DNA of 55,681 nt from an uncultured Roseburia sp. (GTDB lineage: Bacteria; Bacillota; Clostridia; Lachnospirales; Lachnospiraceae). The translations under genes and the position numbers were made by a program. This document shows, one piece after another, positions 16,266 through 25,273 of the stretch. The stretch's first letter is position 1, and every line of letters starts with the position of its first letter. The notes under the pieces are model-generated. The model ran no database searches. It had not been told where the DNA came from and saw only the letters and a list, made by a program, of their open reading frames with translations. The stretch lies in contig CANONN010000020.1 in NCBI GenBank assembly GCA_947567625.1, positions 1-55,681 of the forward strand, given 5' to 3'.

Positions 16266-17989
16266 TATGCGGAAATTCCTCCCTCCACAAAAATTTGCAC
16301 CGTATTTGTGCCAAATGTGCGCTGATACATCGTTTGCTCGCACATACTCTCGATCAGACGGATTCCCATATACGCGTCGTCATCTTCGGCATATGCAAGC
16401 GGGTTGAAGTCGCTTCCGCCATAGCGTATGCGGATACCGATCACGCCCTGCAGGAAATAGACGCGCAGGTCAAATTCGACGTCCCCCTCGTTTTTATCGG
16501 CGATCAGCGTCATAATTTCTTCCATCGCAAGACTGATGCGCATCGTCTGTTTGGGCGACATTCCGTTTTCACCGCAGAAGTCGGTTATCCTGCCGCTTGC
16601 GTCGCAGATATTCTCTGCGCTGCCCTCCACCGAAAAATTGATCACATTTCCTGATTGCTCGAGGGAGTTATCCAAAAGCAGAAAACGCGAACGGTTTTTA
16701 TGTAATATCCCTGTTGCGATAAACCAGAAAAGCAATGTTAAAGCTTCTCCAAAAAACAAAAACAGCCACGGGCTTTGGCCAAAATACAGCAGCACAAAAA
16801 GGCTCGCGCAGGACGCTACAAATACCCTTAGAAATATGATCGCGTTCGACCACAGCGTTCGACCCGAAACATTGTAATAGCTTAAAAGAACGCCGTTTAT
16901 AAGCGCGGGTATCATTCCGAGCGACATACAAACAAACGCAAACCGCAGTGGAGTATGCAGGCCATACGCCATTGAAATCAAATCCGCGCCAAGAATAATG
17001 ATTGTGGAAAAAAGCAGGCTGTACGGAATACCGCTCTTTAATTGACGTTTCATTAAAAGCCGCGTGCTTTCGTTGTCGTGTTCTCCGTTGTAGATGCCAA
17101 GCATTGCCGAGGCAGCCTGCGGGACTCCGCTCGTCACGCTTTCCTCAAAGGCCGCGATACAGTTCACCGCCGTAAACGCCGCCACCGTATCACTGCCGCA
17201 ATAGCAAAGTAGGAGTGTATTTATCACCGATACGCGCAGGGTCTGAAAGAGATTGTTCGCCGCCGACGGGCTGCCCGCTTTTGCGATCTCGGAGAATCTT
17301 ACGCCCTCGCCCTTTACGCGAATTCCGAAAGGAAACCCGCTTTTTTTATCGCATAACCGCACGAACCCGAGCACACAAGCCGCCGCTGTTGAGAGCACGC
17401 TCGCCAGCCCCGCGCCGAACACTCCCATATCCAAAGCATACAAAAAAACCACATCCAGCAAAACGTTTCCGCCGCCCATGATCAGCATCATCAGCGTGAC
17501 CTGCCCGCTGCGCCCGTCAAGCCGCAAAAACCAGAACGGTATGTAGATCAGTATTTTGGGAAGCGCTCCCGCGATCGTTATACTCGCATATTCCACAACC
17601 AAAGGCATTATGTTGTGATCCGGGCACAAAAGCAGCGACAGCGGTTTTAGAAACATCAGTCCGAATATCGTGATGAAAACCGAAACAACCGTACACCAAA
17701 AAATTGACATACGGTAAAGATCCTGTGCCTGTCCGTTCCGGTTTTTTCCGATCGCATCCGATGCACAAATCGCCGTTCCGGACACAAGGAACGAACCCGC
17801 GATACAGAGCACCAGATACACGGGCAGACTGAAATTTATGGCCGCGAGCGCGTTTGTTCCGAGCCGCTGTCCTACCAAAATACCGTCCGCCAAGATATTG
17901 ATATTGCCGCTCAAAACGGACAGTATGCACGGGATAAGGGCTTTGTTATATGCTTTTCTGAGGAATTGCTCGTTTTGCTTAAGCTCCAT
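16265..17989 (-). CDS. MATE-family transporter fused to an RsbW-like ATP-binding domain
   Basis: 574 residues. Residues 1 to about 440 form a 12-helix MATE/MOP transporter (GNINILADGILVGQRLGTNA, FSEIAKAGSPSAANNLFQ). Residues from about 447 form a GHKL/RsbW-like domain (RISLAMEEIMTLIAD, FNPLAY, YMGIRLIESM, ending FGTNTVQIFV). In the N-box the Mg-binding Asn is replaced (EEIMTLI), and the G boxes are weak (YMGIRLI). The fused domain may therefore bind a partner rather than act as a kinase. The stand-alone RsbW-like protein of the same operon keeps all these residues. Start ATG with GGAG 5 nt upstream. The transported substrate is unknown. Confidence 0.88.
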   Translation of the reverse strand: MELKQNEQFLRKAYNKALIPCILSVLSGNINILADGILVGQRLGTNALAAINFSLPVYLVLCIAGSFLVSGTAICASDAIGKNRNGQAQDLYRMSIFWCTVVSVFITIFGLMFLKPLSLLLCPDHNIMPLVVEYASITIAGALPKILIYIPFWFLRLDGRSGQVTLMMLIMGGGNVLLDVVFLYALDMGVFGAGLASVLSTAAACVLGFVRLCDKKSGFPFGIRVKGEGVRFSEIAKAGSPSAANNLFQTLRVSVINTLLLCYCGSDTVAAFTAVNCIAAFEESVTSGVPQAASAMLGIYNGEHDNESTRLLMKRQLKSGIPYSLLFSTIIILGADLISMAYGLHTPLRFAFVCMSLGMIPALINGVLLSYYNVSGRTLWSNAIIFLRVFVASCASLFVLLYFGQSPWLFLFFGEALTLLFWFIATGILHKNRSRFLLLDNSLEQSGNVINFSVEGSAENICDASGRITDFCGENGMSPKQTMRISLAMEEIMTLIADKNEGDVEFDLRVYFLQGVIGIRIRYGGSDFNPLAYAEDDDAYMGIRLIESMCEQTMYQRTFGTNTVQIFVEGGISA

Positions 17990-18032
17990 CTTTACTCCGC
18001 TCCCCGTTTCGATTGCTTCTACGTCTTTTCCA

Positions 18033-19430
18033 TCATACGCTCCCTATAGGCGCAAGGTTTTTCCAACCGTCAAACAGTGCCGTCAGCTTCTCGTAATAAC
18101 CCTTTTGAAAAAACACACACTTCGCGGGGTCGCTGCCGAGCTTCTCGCCCGTGAGCGCCATTGCCAGAGCGCGGCATCCGCCGACGCAGTACTTAAAATA
18201 TCCGCAGGCGGCGCACGTTTTGTTATGCTCGGCGAGAGTTTTGACGGTCGTGCATACCTCGTCGAGATATTTTCCGCTTTGCAAAAGCTTTTGCAACCCG
18301 TCTGTTTTGACATTGCCGAGAAGCTCTCCGCGCGCGTCATAGGTTCCGGAAAGCTGCATACACGGGTATACGTTGCCGTTGGCTGCAATGGCAATCTTCC
18401 CGCGATTACCCCGGCATACGGGCAAGCCGTCGCGGTACTCACCTTCGGCGCACTCAACGGGACGGACGCGAAACGCCCTGCTTTGCGGAAAAACCGTCAA
18501 AAACTGCCAGATATCGACCTCCATTTTGCGCGGTTCCCTGATATACTCCGCCGCGAAATCATACATCAGATTGTAATATTCTTCGATGCCAAGACACGCG
18601 TCACCCGCGTTTTCTTTCCAGCGCGGCGATTCTGAGGTGCGGATGACCCGCATTTCGGATATTCCCATTTTATCAAGCATCACCGCGGTAGGCAGCATTG
18701 CCTCGACATTTAAGCGGTGGACATTCGTCTGCACCTTAACGCGAAAGCCGTTCCCGAGACAAGCCGTAATCGCCGCAAGCGCGCTTTTTTCCGCGCCCTC
18801 GCGGTTTCTCAGCCAATCGTGATGACCGACGCCGTCAAAGGAAATCTTAATCAGCGCATCGCAGCCAATCTTTTTCAAACGGTCAAGCGTGTTTTGATCA
18901 ATAAAGTGGCCGTTGGTGTTGAGTTCCTCGACATACATGCCGCGCTTGTATATTTCCTCGACAATCTCAAGGAAATTTCGGTGCAGCATAGGTTCACCGC
19001 CCGTTATCGTAACGGAGTTCACGCCGCATGTTTGAGCCTGTTTTAGCAGCGCCTTTGCCTCGTCGAGCGTCCATTCGCTCATAAGCGGCGCGTTGTCGGC
19101 GGCGTTAAAGCAATGCAGGCAGTTGTAATTGCACTTTCCCGTTATCGTAAAACTCACGGCGGGAAAGTAGCGGTTATCGCAGTCGAGATGTTGTTGCCAT
19201 GCAGACAGGCCGCCGCCGTTATTGTCCTCAGAGATGAATCCCATATCGAGGAATTTTCCCGCAAGCGGGGCGTTTGCCTCGATCTCGGTTTTTCCGTCAC
19301 ACTTTAAAAGGAACTCAAACTCGTCCTTCCTTAAGCCCCTCGCATTGCGCACGCCCTTTATGTAGTACGCGTAAGGCACCCGCCGCCACGAGCGCAGCGC
19401 TATATTGGGATTTAATCGGTAACAGCCCAT
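18033..19430 (-). CDS. Radical SAM/SPASM RiPP maturase
   Basis: 465 residues; AGGAG precedes the ATG. An N-terminal PqqD-like leader-recognition region (about 1-65, ending CDGKTEIEANAPLAGKFLDM) is followed by a radical SAM domain with C100-x3-C104-x2-C107 (CNYNCLHC) and GGEP. The C-terminal SPASM region has CAEGEYRDGLPVC, YPCMQL, CAACGYFKYC and GGCRA for auxiliary iron-sulfur clusters. Enzymes of this layout make thioether or other crosslinks on Cys-rich peptides (sactipeptides, ranthipeptides). Three Cys-rich precursors lie directly upstream in the same transcript. A truncated copy of its N-terminal codons lies at 20264-20352. Confidence 0.93.
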   Translation of the reverse strand: MGCYRLNPNIALRSWRRVPYAYYIKGVRNARGLRKDEFEFLLKCDGKTEIEANAPLAGKFLDMGFISEDNNGGGLSAWQQHLDCDNRYFPAVSFTITGKCNYNCLHCFNAADNAPLMSEWTLDEAKALLKQAQTCGVNSVTITGGEPMLHRNFLEIVEEIYKRGMYVEELNTNGHFIDQNTLDRLKKIGCDALIKISFDGVGHHDWLRNREGAEKSALAAITACLGNGFRVKVQTNVHRLNVEAMLPTAVMLDKMGISEMRVIRTSESPRWKENAGDACLGIEEYYNLMYDFAAEYIREPRKMEVDIWQFLTVFPQSRAFRVRPVECAEGEYRDGLPVCRGNRGKIAIAANGNVYPCMQLSGTYDARGELLGNVKTDGLQKLLQSGKYLDEVCTTVKTLAEHNKTCAACGYFKYCVGGCRALAMALTGEKLGSDPAKCVFFQKGYYEKLTALFDGWKNLAPIGSV

Positions 19431-19451
19431 GCCACTCCTCTCCTCAAAAAA

Positions 19452-19763
19452 TTATCCGAACTTTACGGTTCTGCTGTCTATACTGAATACGGCAAAATCC
19501 CCCCCGCAATCCGGGTGAGCGTTGCAATGATCCATCACGACCACCGCCAGATCGTTTTCACCCCGATTGTCGAACGCGCAGGACTGCCAGCCACATTTGT
19601 TGCACCTTGCGATATAAAACAAGGAGTCGAGAACGGCGCCGCCAGCTACTCCGTCGAGAGCGTCATCGGGCAGTTCGCCGCTTGGCGGCAAACCCTCCGC
19701 GGGATTTTGCACGGCCTTTTTTAAACTGTTGATCTGCATTTCGTTTTTCTTGTTGTTATCCAT
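19452..19763 (-). CDS. RiPP precursor peptide 1 (double-glycine leader, Cys-rich core)
   Basis: 103 residues from ATG 19763; an ATG at 19766 is equally possible, and AAGGAG lies just upstream. The leader is short and lacks the helical MENFNEELMAKA start of its two neighbours. It still ends in SGELPDDALDGVAGG, a canonical C39 cleavage site (GG at 41-42). The core has five Cys (54, 57, 62, 80, 86), including CNKC. It sits 21 bp before the radical SAM gene. Core sequence differs fully from precursors 2 and 3, so one enzyme may serve several substrates. Confidence 0.8.
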   Translation of the reverse strand: MDNNKKNEMQINSLKKAVQNPAEGLPPSGELPDDALDGVAGGAVLDSLFYIARCNKCGWQSCAFDNRGENDLAVVVMDHCNAHPDCGGDFAVFSIDSRTVKFG

Positions 19764-19769
19764 CATTTT

Positions 19770-19796
19770 CTCCTTTTCTGCGCTGCTCTTTGCGCG
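19770..19796 (-). repeat. Family-B leader repeat, short form, upstream of precursor 1
   Basis: On the minus strand CGCGCAAAGAGCAGCGCAGA then AAAGGAG. It has the same outer parts as the copies at 14.6 and 55.5 kb but lacks the central palindrome. Confidence 0.5.
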
Positions 19797-19832
19797 TCTG
19801 CCTCACTCTTTCTTTTCGATGATTGAGGCGGT

Positions 19833-20243
19833 TTATTTATTATTGTTGGCGGGATGATTGCAAAGCCACATTCCTTTTTCATAGCTCACAAAATCGCAGT
19901 TTTTGCAGATACCGGGAGCCTGAAGGTAAAGCAGTTTATACACATGGTTCGGACACCGGTGAGTACTCGGGTTAACCTTCTGCCCGCAGTATTTGCATGC
20001 CCAGTTTCCGCAGCCGTGACCTGTCGTTACCACCAATCTTCCGTCACCTTTATGACAGCCGCCGCCCGCCACGCTGTCAAGCTCATCGTCGGATAATCCT
20101 CCCGACTTGTTCATCTGCTCGAAATAGTCGTTCGCTTCCTGTTCGGAAAGCTCGACCTCATTTTCTTTCGCAAGCGCCATAAGCTCCTCCACAGAGTTCG
20201 CGGCTCTTGCCTTTGCCATAAGTTCTTCGTTAAAGTTTTCCAT
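19833..20243 (-). CDS. RiPP precursor peptide 2 (Nif11/NHLP-like leader, Cys-rich core)
   Basis: 136 residues. The leader (1-61) is helical (MENFNEELMAKARAANS, LMALAKENEVELSEQEAN) and ends SDDELDSVAGG, a typical double-glycine site for the C39 exporter. The core of 75 residues starts GCHKGDGRL and has eight Cys, among them ACKYC, RCPNH and ICKNC. Spaced CxxC pairs suit thioether crosslinking by the SPASM enzyme or metal binding. The first 62 residues are almost identical to precursor 3. The core is about 19 residues longer and richer in Cys. Confidence 0.85.
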   Translation of the reverse strand: MENFNEELMAKARAANSVEELMALAKENEVELSEQEANDYFEQMNKSGGLSDDELDSVAGGGCHKGDGRLVVTTGHGCGNWACKYCGQKVNPSTHRCPNHVYKLLYLQAPGICKNCDFVSYEKGMWLCNHPANNNK

Positions 20244-20263
20244 ACTGATTTCCTCCGGTATTC

Positions 20264-20352
20264 ATTCTCTATCTCGGTTTTTCCGTCACACTTCAAAAGG
20301 AGCTCAAACACGTCCTTCTTTAAGCCCCTCGCATTGCGCGCGACCTTTCATT
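20264..20352 (-). pseudogene. Scar of a second radical SAM gene between precursor genes
   Basis: On the minus strand one frame reads RNARGLKKDVFELLLKCDGK then TEIEN. The intact enzyme has RNARGLRKDEFEFLLKCDGK then TEIEA at residues 28-51. DNA identity to 19285-19370 is high over about 85 bp and stops on both sides. There is no start codon in place and no radical SAM motif. The simplest reading is a tandem copy of a precursor plus radical SAM unit in which the second enzyme gene was almost wholly deleted. Confidence 0.75.
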
Positions 20353-20395
20353 TTTGTGCGTCTACTTCCCCCTTTCTTTTCGTGATTGGGACGGT

Positions 20396-20749
20396 TTACC
20401 TTTTGTTGGCGGGATGATTGCAAAGCCACAATCCTTTTTCATAGCTCATAAACTTGCAGTTGCCGCAAGTGCGCGGGGCAACCTTCATCTCCCAGGATTT
20501 GCCTTCCCAATTTCCACAGTGGTTACCTACCGTTATCTCCAATCTTCCGTCACCTTTATGACAGCCGCCACCTGCCACGCTGTCAAGCTCATCCTCGGAC
20601 AATTCACCCGACTTGTTCATCTGCTCAAAATAGTCGTTCGCTTCCTGTTCGGAAAGCTCGATCTCGTTTTCTTTTGCAAGCGCCATAAGCTCCTTTGCAG
20701 AGTTCGCCGCTCTTGCCTTTGCCATAAGTTCTTCGTTAAAGTTTTCCAT
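20396..20749 (-). CDS. RiPP precursor peptide 3 (Nif11/NHLP-like leader, Cys-rich core)
   Basis: 117 residues from ATG 20749 (GGAGGG 7 nt upstream); the longer open frame is not needed. The leader matches precursor 2 almost residue for residue and ends SEDELDSVAGG (GG at 60-61). The core starts GCHKGDGRL and ends SYEKGLWLCNHPA, as in precursor 2. The middle is shorter and has lost the CKYC pair (here GKSWEMK) and the CPNH segment, leaving GNCK. It has five Cys. It is the first precursor in transcription order, directly after the exporter genes. Confidence 0.85.
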   Translation of the reverse strand: MENFNEELMAKARAANSAKELMALAKENEIELSEQEANDYFEQMNKSGELSEDELDSVAGGGCHKGDGRLEITVGNHCGNWEGKSWEMKVAPRTCGNCKFMSYEKGLWLCNHPANKR

Positions 20750-20844
20750 AGCGATTCCCTCCTGTATATAAAATTGTGGTACATACATGGTTTGACGCCT
20801 TCCTTCTTTGATACGAACAAAAACCGAATAAGTCTAATAATTTT

Positions 20845-23046
20845 TCAAGCCCCTGTTTTCGCCGTATCGTCAAGCCGTTGCCGCGCGACCAGCTCTGCGA
20901 AAAAACCGCCGTTTTTGATAAGCTCGTCAAATTTTCCATCCTCGATGATCTTGCCCTTGTCGAGGACGATAATTCTGTCGCACTGTTTGATCGTAGAAAG
21001 CCTGTGGGCAATCACGATACGCGTGCATTTGAGCCCGTCGAGCGATTCCGAAACGGTTTTCTGCGTGAGATTGTCGAGCGCGGAGGTCGCCTCGTCGAAC
21101 ATCAGAATCTTCGGTTTGGGCGCGATCGCGCGGGCTATCATGAGCCGCTGGCGCTGTCCTCCCGAAACGCCGCCGCTTCCCTCGGAGATGATCGTGTGCA
21201 TTCCCATCGGCATACGGCGGATATCCTCCGCGATACCCGAAAGTTCGGCCGCTTTCCACGCATCTTCCATCGTAAGCCACGGCGCAGAGATCGTGATATT
21301 TGAAAAAATATCCCCCGAAAACAGCTTGCCGTTCTGCATTACAACACCGATGTTGCGCCTTAAAGATTTCAAGTCCACCGAGGAAATATCCTTTCCGTCG
21401 AAATATACGGCGCCTTTCTGCGGCGTTTCAAATCCGAGCATCAGCCGCATCAGCGTGGACTTTCCGCAGCCCGTCGCACCTACTATCGCCACATACTGCC
21501 CGGGGCGAATTTTCAGCGAGAGATCGTTCACTACGAGCGGCATATTCTTGTGGTAACGGAACGAAACGTTGTTCAGCTCAATCCCACCCGAAAGCCGCGT
21601 TATCATCTGCTTGCCCTCGGAGATCTCGGGAACGGTCTCCAAAATCGGCTTTACCATATCCATGATCGGTTTTATCTGCGCCACCGTAAGCGCTATCCCC
21701 GCCAGCGACAGAAACGCTCCCGAAACCATTCCGTATGCGGCGTTGAACGCGTAGTAATCCGCGACGGAAACGCCCGACGACACCGCGAAATAGTACATCA
21801 CAAGTGTTCCCGCAAGCGATATGGCCGTGGAGATAACTCCGTTGATTTTGATGAACGCGGGCGGGTCGTAGCCAAGGCGCGCCTGCTCTGCGTACAGATT
21901 TCCCCAACGGGCGAACGCTCTCTTTTCCGCGCCCGAAAGCTTAATCTTTTGCACTCCCGAAACAAGCGCGTAGGACATTCCGCTTTCCTTTGAAGATAAT
22001 TCCATCTGCCGCTTGCTGATATTCATCTGCACGAAAGCCGTGATCACCGAAAACGCCACCGTGGCCAAAGTAATCATAAGCGACGGTACGACCAGCGCAG
22101 GCGCGTACACGAAGATCTGCGAAATGTACACAAGTGAAAAAACCGAAGTCAAACCCGTGGACAGCACCGTGGACACGAGCATATTACAAAGTGAATTTAT
22201 GTACTGCGCCCTCGCGGACAGCTCGCCCGAGCTGTAATTTTTGAAAAACTCGGCGGGCAGCGACAACACTCTTGACATAGCAGCCGCCTGAACGGTAACA
22301 CTCATTTTCGTGTTGATTCGCGCCGTGATAAGCTGCTTTACGGCGTTTATCAGCATGGAGCTTATCGTGACGCAGACCATAAAGACAGTTACCGCGAATA
22401 GTAACCGCATGTTTCCGCTCTCGATAACGGTGGAAAAAAGCAGATTGTTCAGCTTCGGCGAGAGCATGCCAATCAGCGTAACACCGAGTGTCGCAAGCCC
22501 CGTCAGTACAAAATCCGGCGGTGACAACGTTGCGAGGATGTACTTCATCAGATCAGGGATACCAAGCTTTTTCAGCGGCAGGGGCTTATAAAAAGCAACC
22601 GCCTCTTCCTCAAAAAGCTCCTGATTTTTTCGATTTAGTTTCACGCGCTTTCCAGTTTCCGTGTCGGTAAAGCGATACCCCGAAAGCCCCGTGGGTATCA
22701 GCGCGACAATTCCTCCATCACTTTTGCGAACGCCCAGCATCGCGCCGACAGCATCTTTGTACCACCCTTTTTTGAGCATTACCGTGCGGCGCATTATGCC
22801 GTGCGGACGGAGCAGATATTCAAGCTGCTCGTTGCTGTCCTTAATACTATCGGGAATTTCCGACGTTTTGACGTGATAAAATTTTAGTATCTCGTCAAAC
22901 GCGTTTTTCGCAATCTGCCGCTTGTCGTTCAGCGCGGCAGAAACACGGCTTCCCATGACTGCCCCCGCGATATTGACAAAGGAGTCCGCGAAAACGTCAT
23001 CGTCATTTTGTTTGCGCTGCTTTATCTGTTCATCAAACCAACCCAT
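20845..23046 (-). CDS. NHLM-type bacteriocin exporter, ABC transporter without peptidase
   Basis: 733 residues. A 160-residue cytoplasmic N-terminal domain (through GIVALIPTGLSGYRF) precedes six membrane helices (about 175-450) and an ATPase domain with GATGCGKST, VSGGQRQRL and ILMFDEATSALD. This is the second, peptidase-less transporter of paired NHLM systems, in which it works beside a C39-peptidase transporter of similar length. It ends 96 bp upstream of precursor 3. The two ABC genes are separated by 14 nt. Confidence 0.9.
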   Translation of the reverse strand: MGWFDEQIKQRKQNDDDVFADSFVNIAGAVMGSRVSAALNDKRQIAKNAFDEILKFYHVKTSEIPDSIKDSNEQLEYLLRPHGIMRRTVMLKKGWYKDAVGAMLGVRKSDGGIVALIPTGLSGYRFTDTETGKRVKLNRKNQELFEEEAVAFYKPLPLKKLGIPDLMKYILATLSPPDFVLTGLATLGVTLIGMLSPKLNNLLFSTVIESGNMRLLFAVTVFMVCVTISSMLINAVKQLITARINTKMSVTVQAAAMSRVLSLPAEFFKNYSSGELSARAQYINSLCNMLVSTVLSTGLTSVFSLVYISQIFVYAPALVVPSLMITLATVAFSVITAFVQMNISKRQMELSSKESGMSYALVSGVQKIKLSGAEKRAFARWGNLYAEQARLGYDPPAFIKINGVISTAISLAGTLVMYYFAVSSGVSVADYYAFNAAYGMVSGAFLSLAGIALTVAQIKPIMDMVKPILETVPEISEGKQMITRLSGGIELNNVSFRYHKNMPLVVNDLSLKIRPGQYVAIVGATGCGKSTLMRLMLGFETPQKGAVYFDGKDISSVDLKSLRRNIGVVMQNGKLFSGDIFSNITISAPWLTMEDAWKAAELSGIAEDIRRMPMGMHTIISEGSGGVSGGQRQRLMIARAIAPKPKILMFDEATSALDNLTQKTVSESLDGLKCTRIVIAHRLSTIKQCDRIIVLDKGKIIEDGKFDELIKNGGFFAELVARQRLDDTAKTGA

Positions 23047-23060
23047 TTGTCGCGCCCCCT

Positions 23061-25262
23061 TTATTCATTCGTAACAAGCGATGTATACACACCGTTTTTC
23101 GCAAATAATTCCTCGTGAGTTCCCCGCTCGATAACAACGCCGTTGTCAAGCACGATGATCTCATCGCAGTCGCGGATGGTTGATAATCTGTGTGCCACGA
23201 CGATGCAGGTAATTCCCCTGTCCTTTATGGATTTCACGACCTCATATTCCGTTTTTGCGTCCAGCGCGGAGGTTGCTTCATCAAGTATGATGATCGTAGG
23301 GTCTTGCGCGAGAACGCGGGCAATCTCAATGCGCTGCCGCTGACCGCCCGAAAAATCCTTGCCTCCCTCGGTGATCTTGTAGTTGTAGCCGCCGTCGCGC
23401 TGCATAATGTCCTCATGCAGCTGCGCGTCTCGCGCCGCCAAGATCATCTCGAAATCCTCTATCGAGCTGTCCCACATTTTGATATTGTTCGCGATCGTGT
23501 CCTCAAACAAAATAATATCCTGATCAACCACGGCGAGCGAACCGGTAAAAACGCTCCTGTCAATGCTGTTGATCGGTTTTCCGTCAAACAGAATTTCACC
23601 GCTCCATGGCTTGTACAGTCCCGAGATAAGCTTCGAGAGCGTAGACTTTCCGCAGCCGGACGTACCGACAAACGCAACGCGGCTGCCCGTTTTCAGCGTT
23701 AGGTTGAAATCACGGATAAGCGGCTCGGCAAGGCGCGAGTATCCGAATGTGACGTTTTTTAGCTCCACATTCCCCGATAATTTGTCATACTCCGCGTCCT
23801 CGTCAACCCCGTCGTTATCGTAATTTACGTCGGTCGGGTATTCCATAACATCCTCGACGCGCTCCATCTGTGTGCGCATTTCCTGTAATGTCTGCCCCGC
23901 GGATATAAGCGTCTGCGCGGGCCCTGCGAACGAGCCGAGGAAGCCCTGAAACGCCATGATCATGCCGACGGTGAACCCGCCGTTTATCGTGAAATAAACG
24001 CCGAGTATGAGCACCGCGGTATTGGCAAACGCCGTCACGAAGGACGGTATCATTCCAAGGTATTGATTGAGCTTTTGGAATTTCACCTGCTGCGTGTTTA
24101 CGCTCGCCTGATAGCCCGCCCATTTCTCGAAAAATCCGTTTTCCGCACCGCTTGCCTTGATCGTTTCTATCATCTCGATTCCCGCAACGGTAGCTCCCGC
24201 AAGCTTGCCCGCATCGCGCATTTGCACGCGCGTAATATTGATACGCTTTTTGGAAATAATCCGCGAAACGAAAAGGTTTATCACGATGGAAGCAACGCCG
24301 ACAAGAGTAAGCGGCAGACTGTAGCGGATCATCACGACAAGATAAAAAATCATCATGATCGTGTTCAAGGCAAGGGGCGCTAAAGTCTGCACCAGGGACT
24401 GCGCGATAGACGCGTTCATCAACTGCCGCTGCTGAATATCTCCCGCCATACGCTGCGAGAAAAACTCCATCGGCATACGCAGTACCTTCCACATATATTC
24501 CGTGCTGCCGACAACGGAGAGCTTGCCGTTTATTTTCAGTGAGTAGACGGTCTGCACCCACCCCACGACAAGCCAAACCGCACTCAATGCCCCGAACGCA
24601 AAAAGAAAGGGCAAGAACCATTCCGGGTTTTCGCCCGTAAGCAGCCTGTCCAGAAAAATTCTTGAAAACGCGGGCTCGATCATCCCCATAAGCGAGCTGA
24701 TAATCGTTGTCAGCACCACAAAAGCGACAGCCGTCCCCGCGCCCTTTAAGCGTTTTTTCGCAAACGATACGACGCTTTTGGGCTTGCCGCCCGGCTCGAA
24801 ATTTTCCGACGGCGCAAACATCAGGCAAATTCCCGTAAACGACTTGTCGAACGTTTCCATAGACACACAATAGCTGCCCTTTGCTGGATCGTTAAGATAT
24901 GCTTTGTTCCCCTTAAAGCCGTTCAGTACCAGAAAATGGTTGAAATTCCAGTGGATGATGCACGGAAACGTGCCGTCTTTCTTCAAGTCTTCGGGCTCGT
25001 AGCGATAGCCCTTTGCCATCAGCCCGTAGTTTCGCGCCGCCTTGAGGACGTTTTTCGCGTTTGAACCGTCGCGCGAAACGCCGCAGTCCGCGCGCACCTG
25101 CTCGAGCGGAATCCATTTTTCGTAATACGCAAGTATCATGGTAAGCGAAGCCGCGCCACATTCCAGCGCTTCCATCTGCATTACGACGGGGACTTTTGCC
25201 ACCCGGCCTGTAGACGCCGCGCTGTTTTTTATCGGCTGCTTGATAGATTTTGTTGTACACAT
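23061..25262 (-). CDS. NHLM-type bacteriocin exporter, ABC transporter with C39 peptidase domain
   Basis: 733 residues. The N-terminal C39 peptidase carries the catalytic Cys in MEALECGAAS, His in NHFLVLNG and Asp in LNDPAKGSY, and should cut the leaders after Gly-Gly. A six-helix membrane domain (about 170-450) and an ATPase with GTSGCGKST, FSGGQRQRI and IIILDEATSALD follow. It should form the cleavage and export machine with the next gene product and the small adaptor upstream. Confidence 0.95.
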   Translation of the reverse strand: MCTTKSIKQPIKNSAASTGRVAKVPVVMQMEALECGAASLTMILAYYEKWIPLEQVRADCGVSRDGSNAKNVLKAARNYGLMAKGYRYEPEDLKKDGTFPCIIHWNFNHFLVLNGFKGNKAYLNDPAKGSYCVSMETFDKSFTGICLMFAPSENFEPGGKPKSVVSFAKKRLKGAGTAVAFVVLTTIISSLMGMIEPAFSRIFLDRLLTGENPEWFLPFLFAFGALSAVWLVVGWVQTVYSLKINGKLSVVGSTEYMWKVLRMPMEFFSQRMAGDIQQRQLMNASIAQSLVQTLAPLALNTIMMIFYLVVMIRYSLPLTLVGVASIVINLFVSRIISKKRINITRVQMRDAGKLAGATVAGIEMIETIKASGAENGFFEKWAGYQASVNTQQVKFQKLNQYLGMIPSFVTAFANTAVLILGVYFTINGGFTVGMIMAFQGFLGSFAGPAQTLISAGQTLQEMRTQMERVEDVMEYPTDVNYDNDGVDEDAEYDKLSGNVELKNVTFGYSRLAEPLIRDFNLTLKTGSRVAFVGTSGCGKSTLSKLISGLYKPWSGEILFDGKPINSIDRSVFTGSLAVVDQDIILFEDTIANNIKMWDSSIEDFEMILAARDAQLHEDIMQRDGGYNYKITEGGKDFSGGQRQRIEIARVLAQDPTIIILDEATSALDAKTEYEVVKSIKDRGITCIVVAHRLSTIRDCDEIIVLDNGVVIERGTHEELFAKNGVYTSLVTNE

Positions 25263-25273
25263 ACAGCGCTACC

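Noticed and set aside
20354-21556. 400-codon open frame on the plus strand
   Set aside because: It is antisense to precursor 3 and the second ABC transporter, both of which have clear motifs. It has no ribosome site and its composition is that of a shadow frame.
23815-24870. 351-codon alternative frame on the minus strand
   Set aside because: It lies inside the peptidase-ABC gene in another frame, with no recognisable domain and many Arg codons typical of frame shadows.
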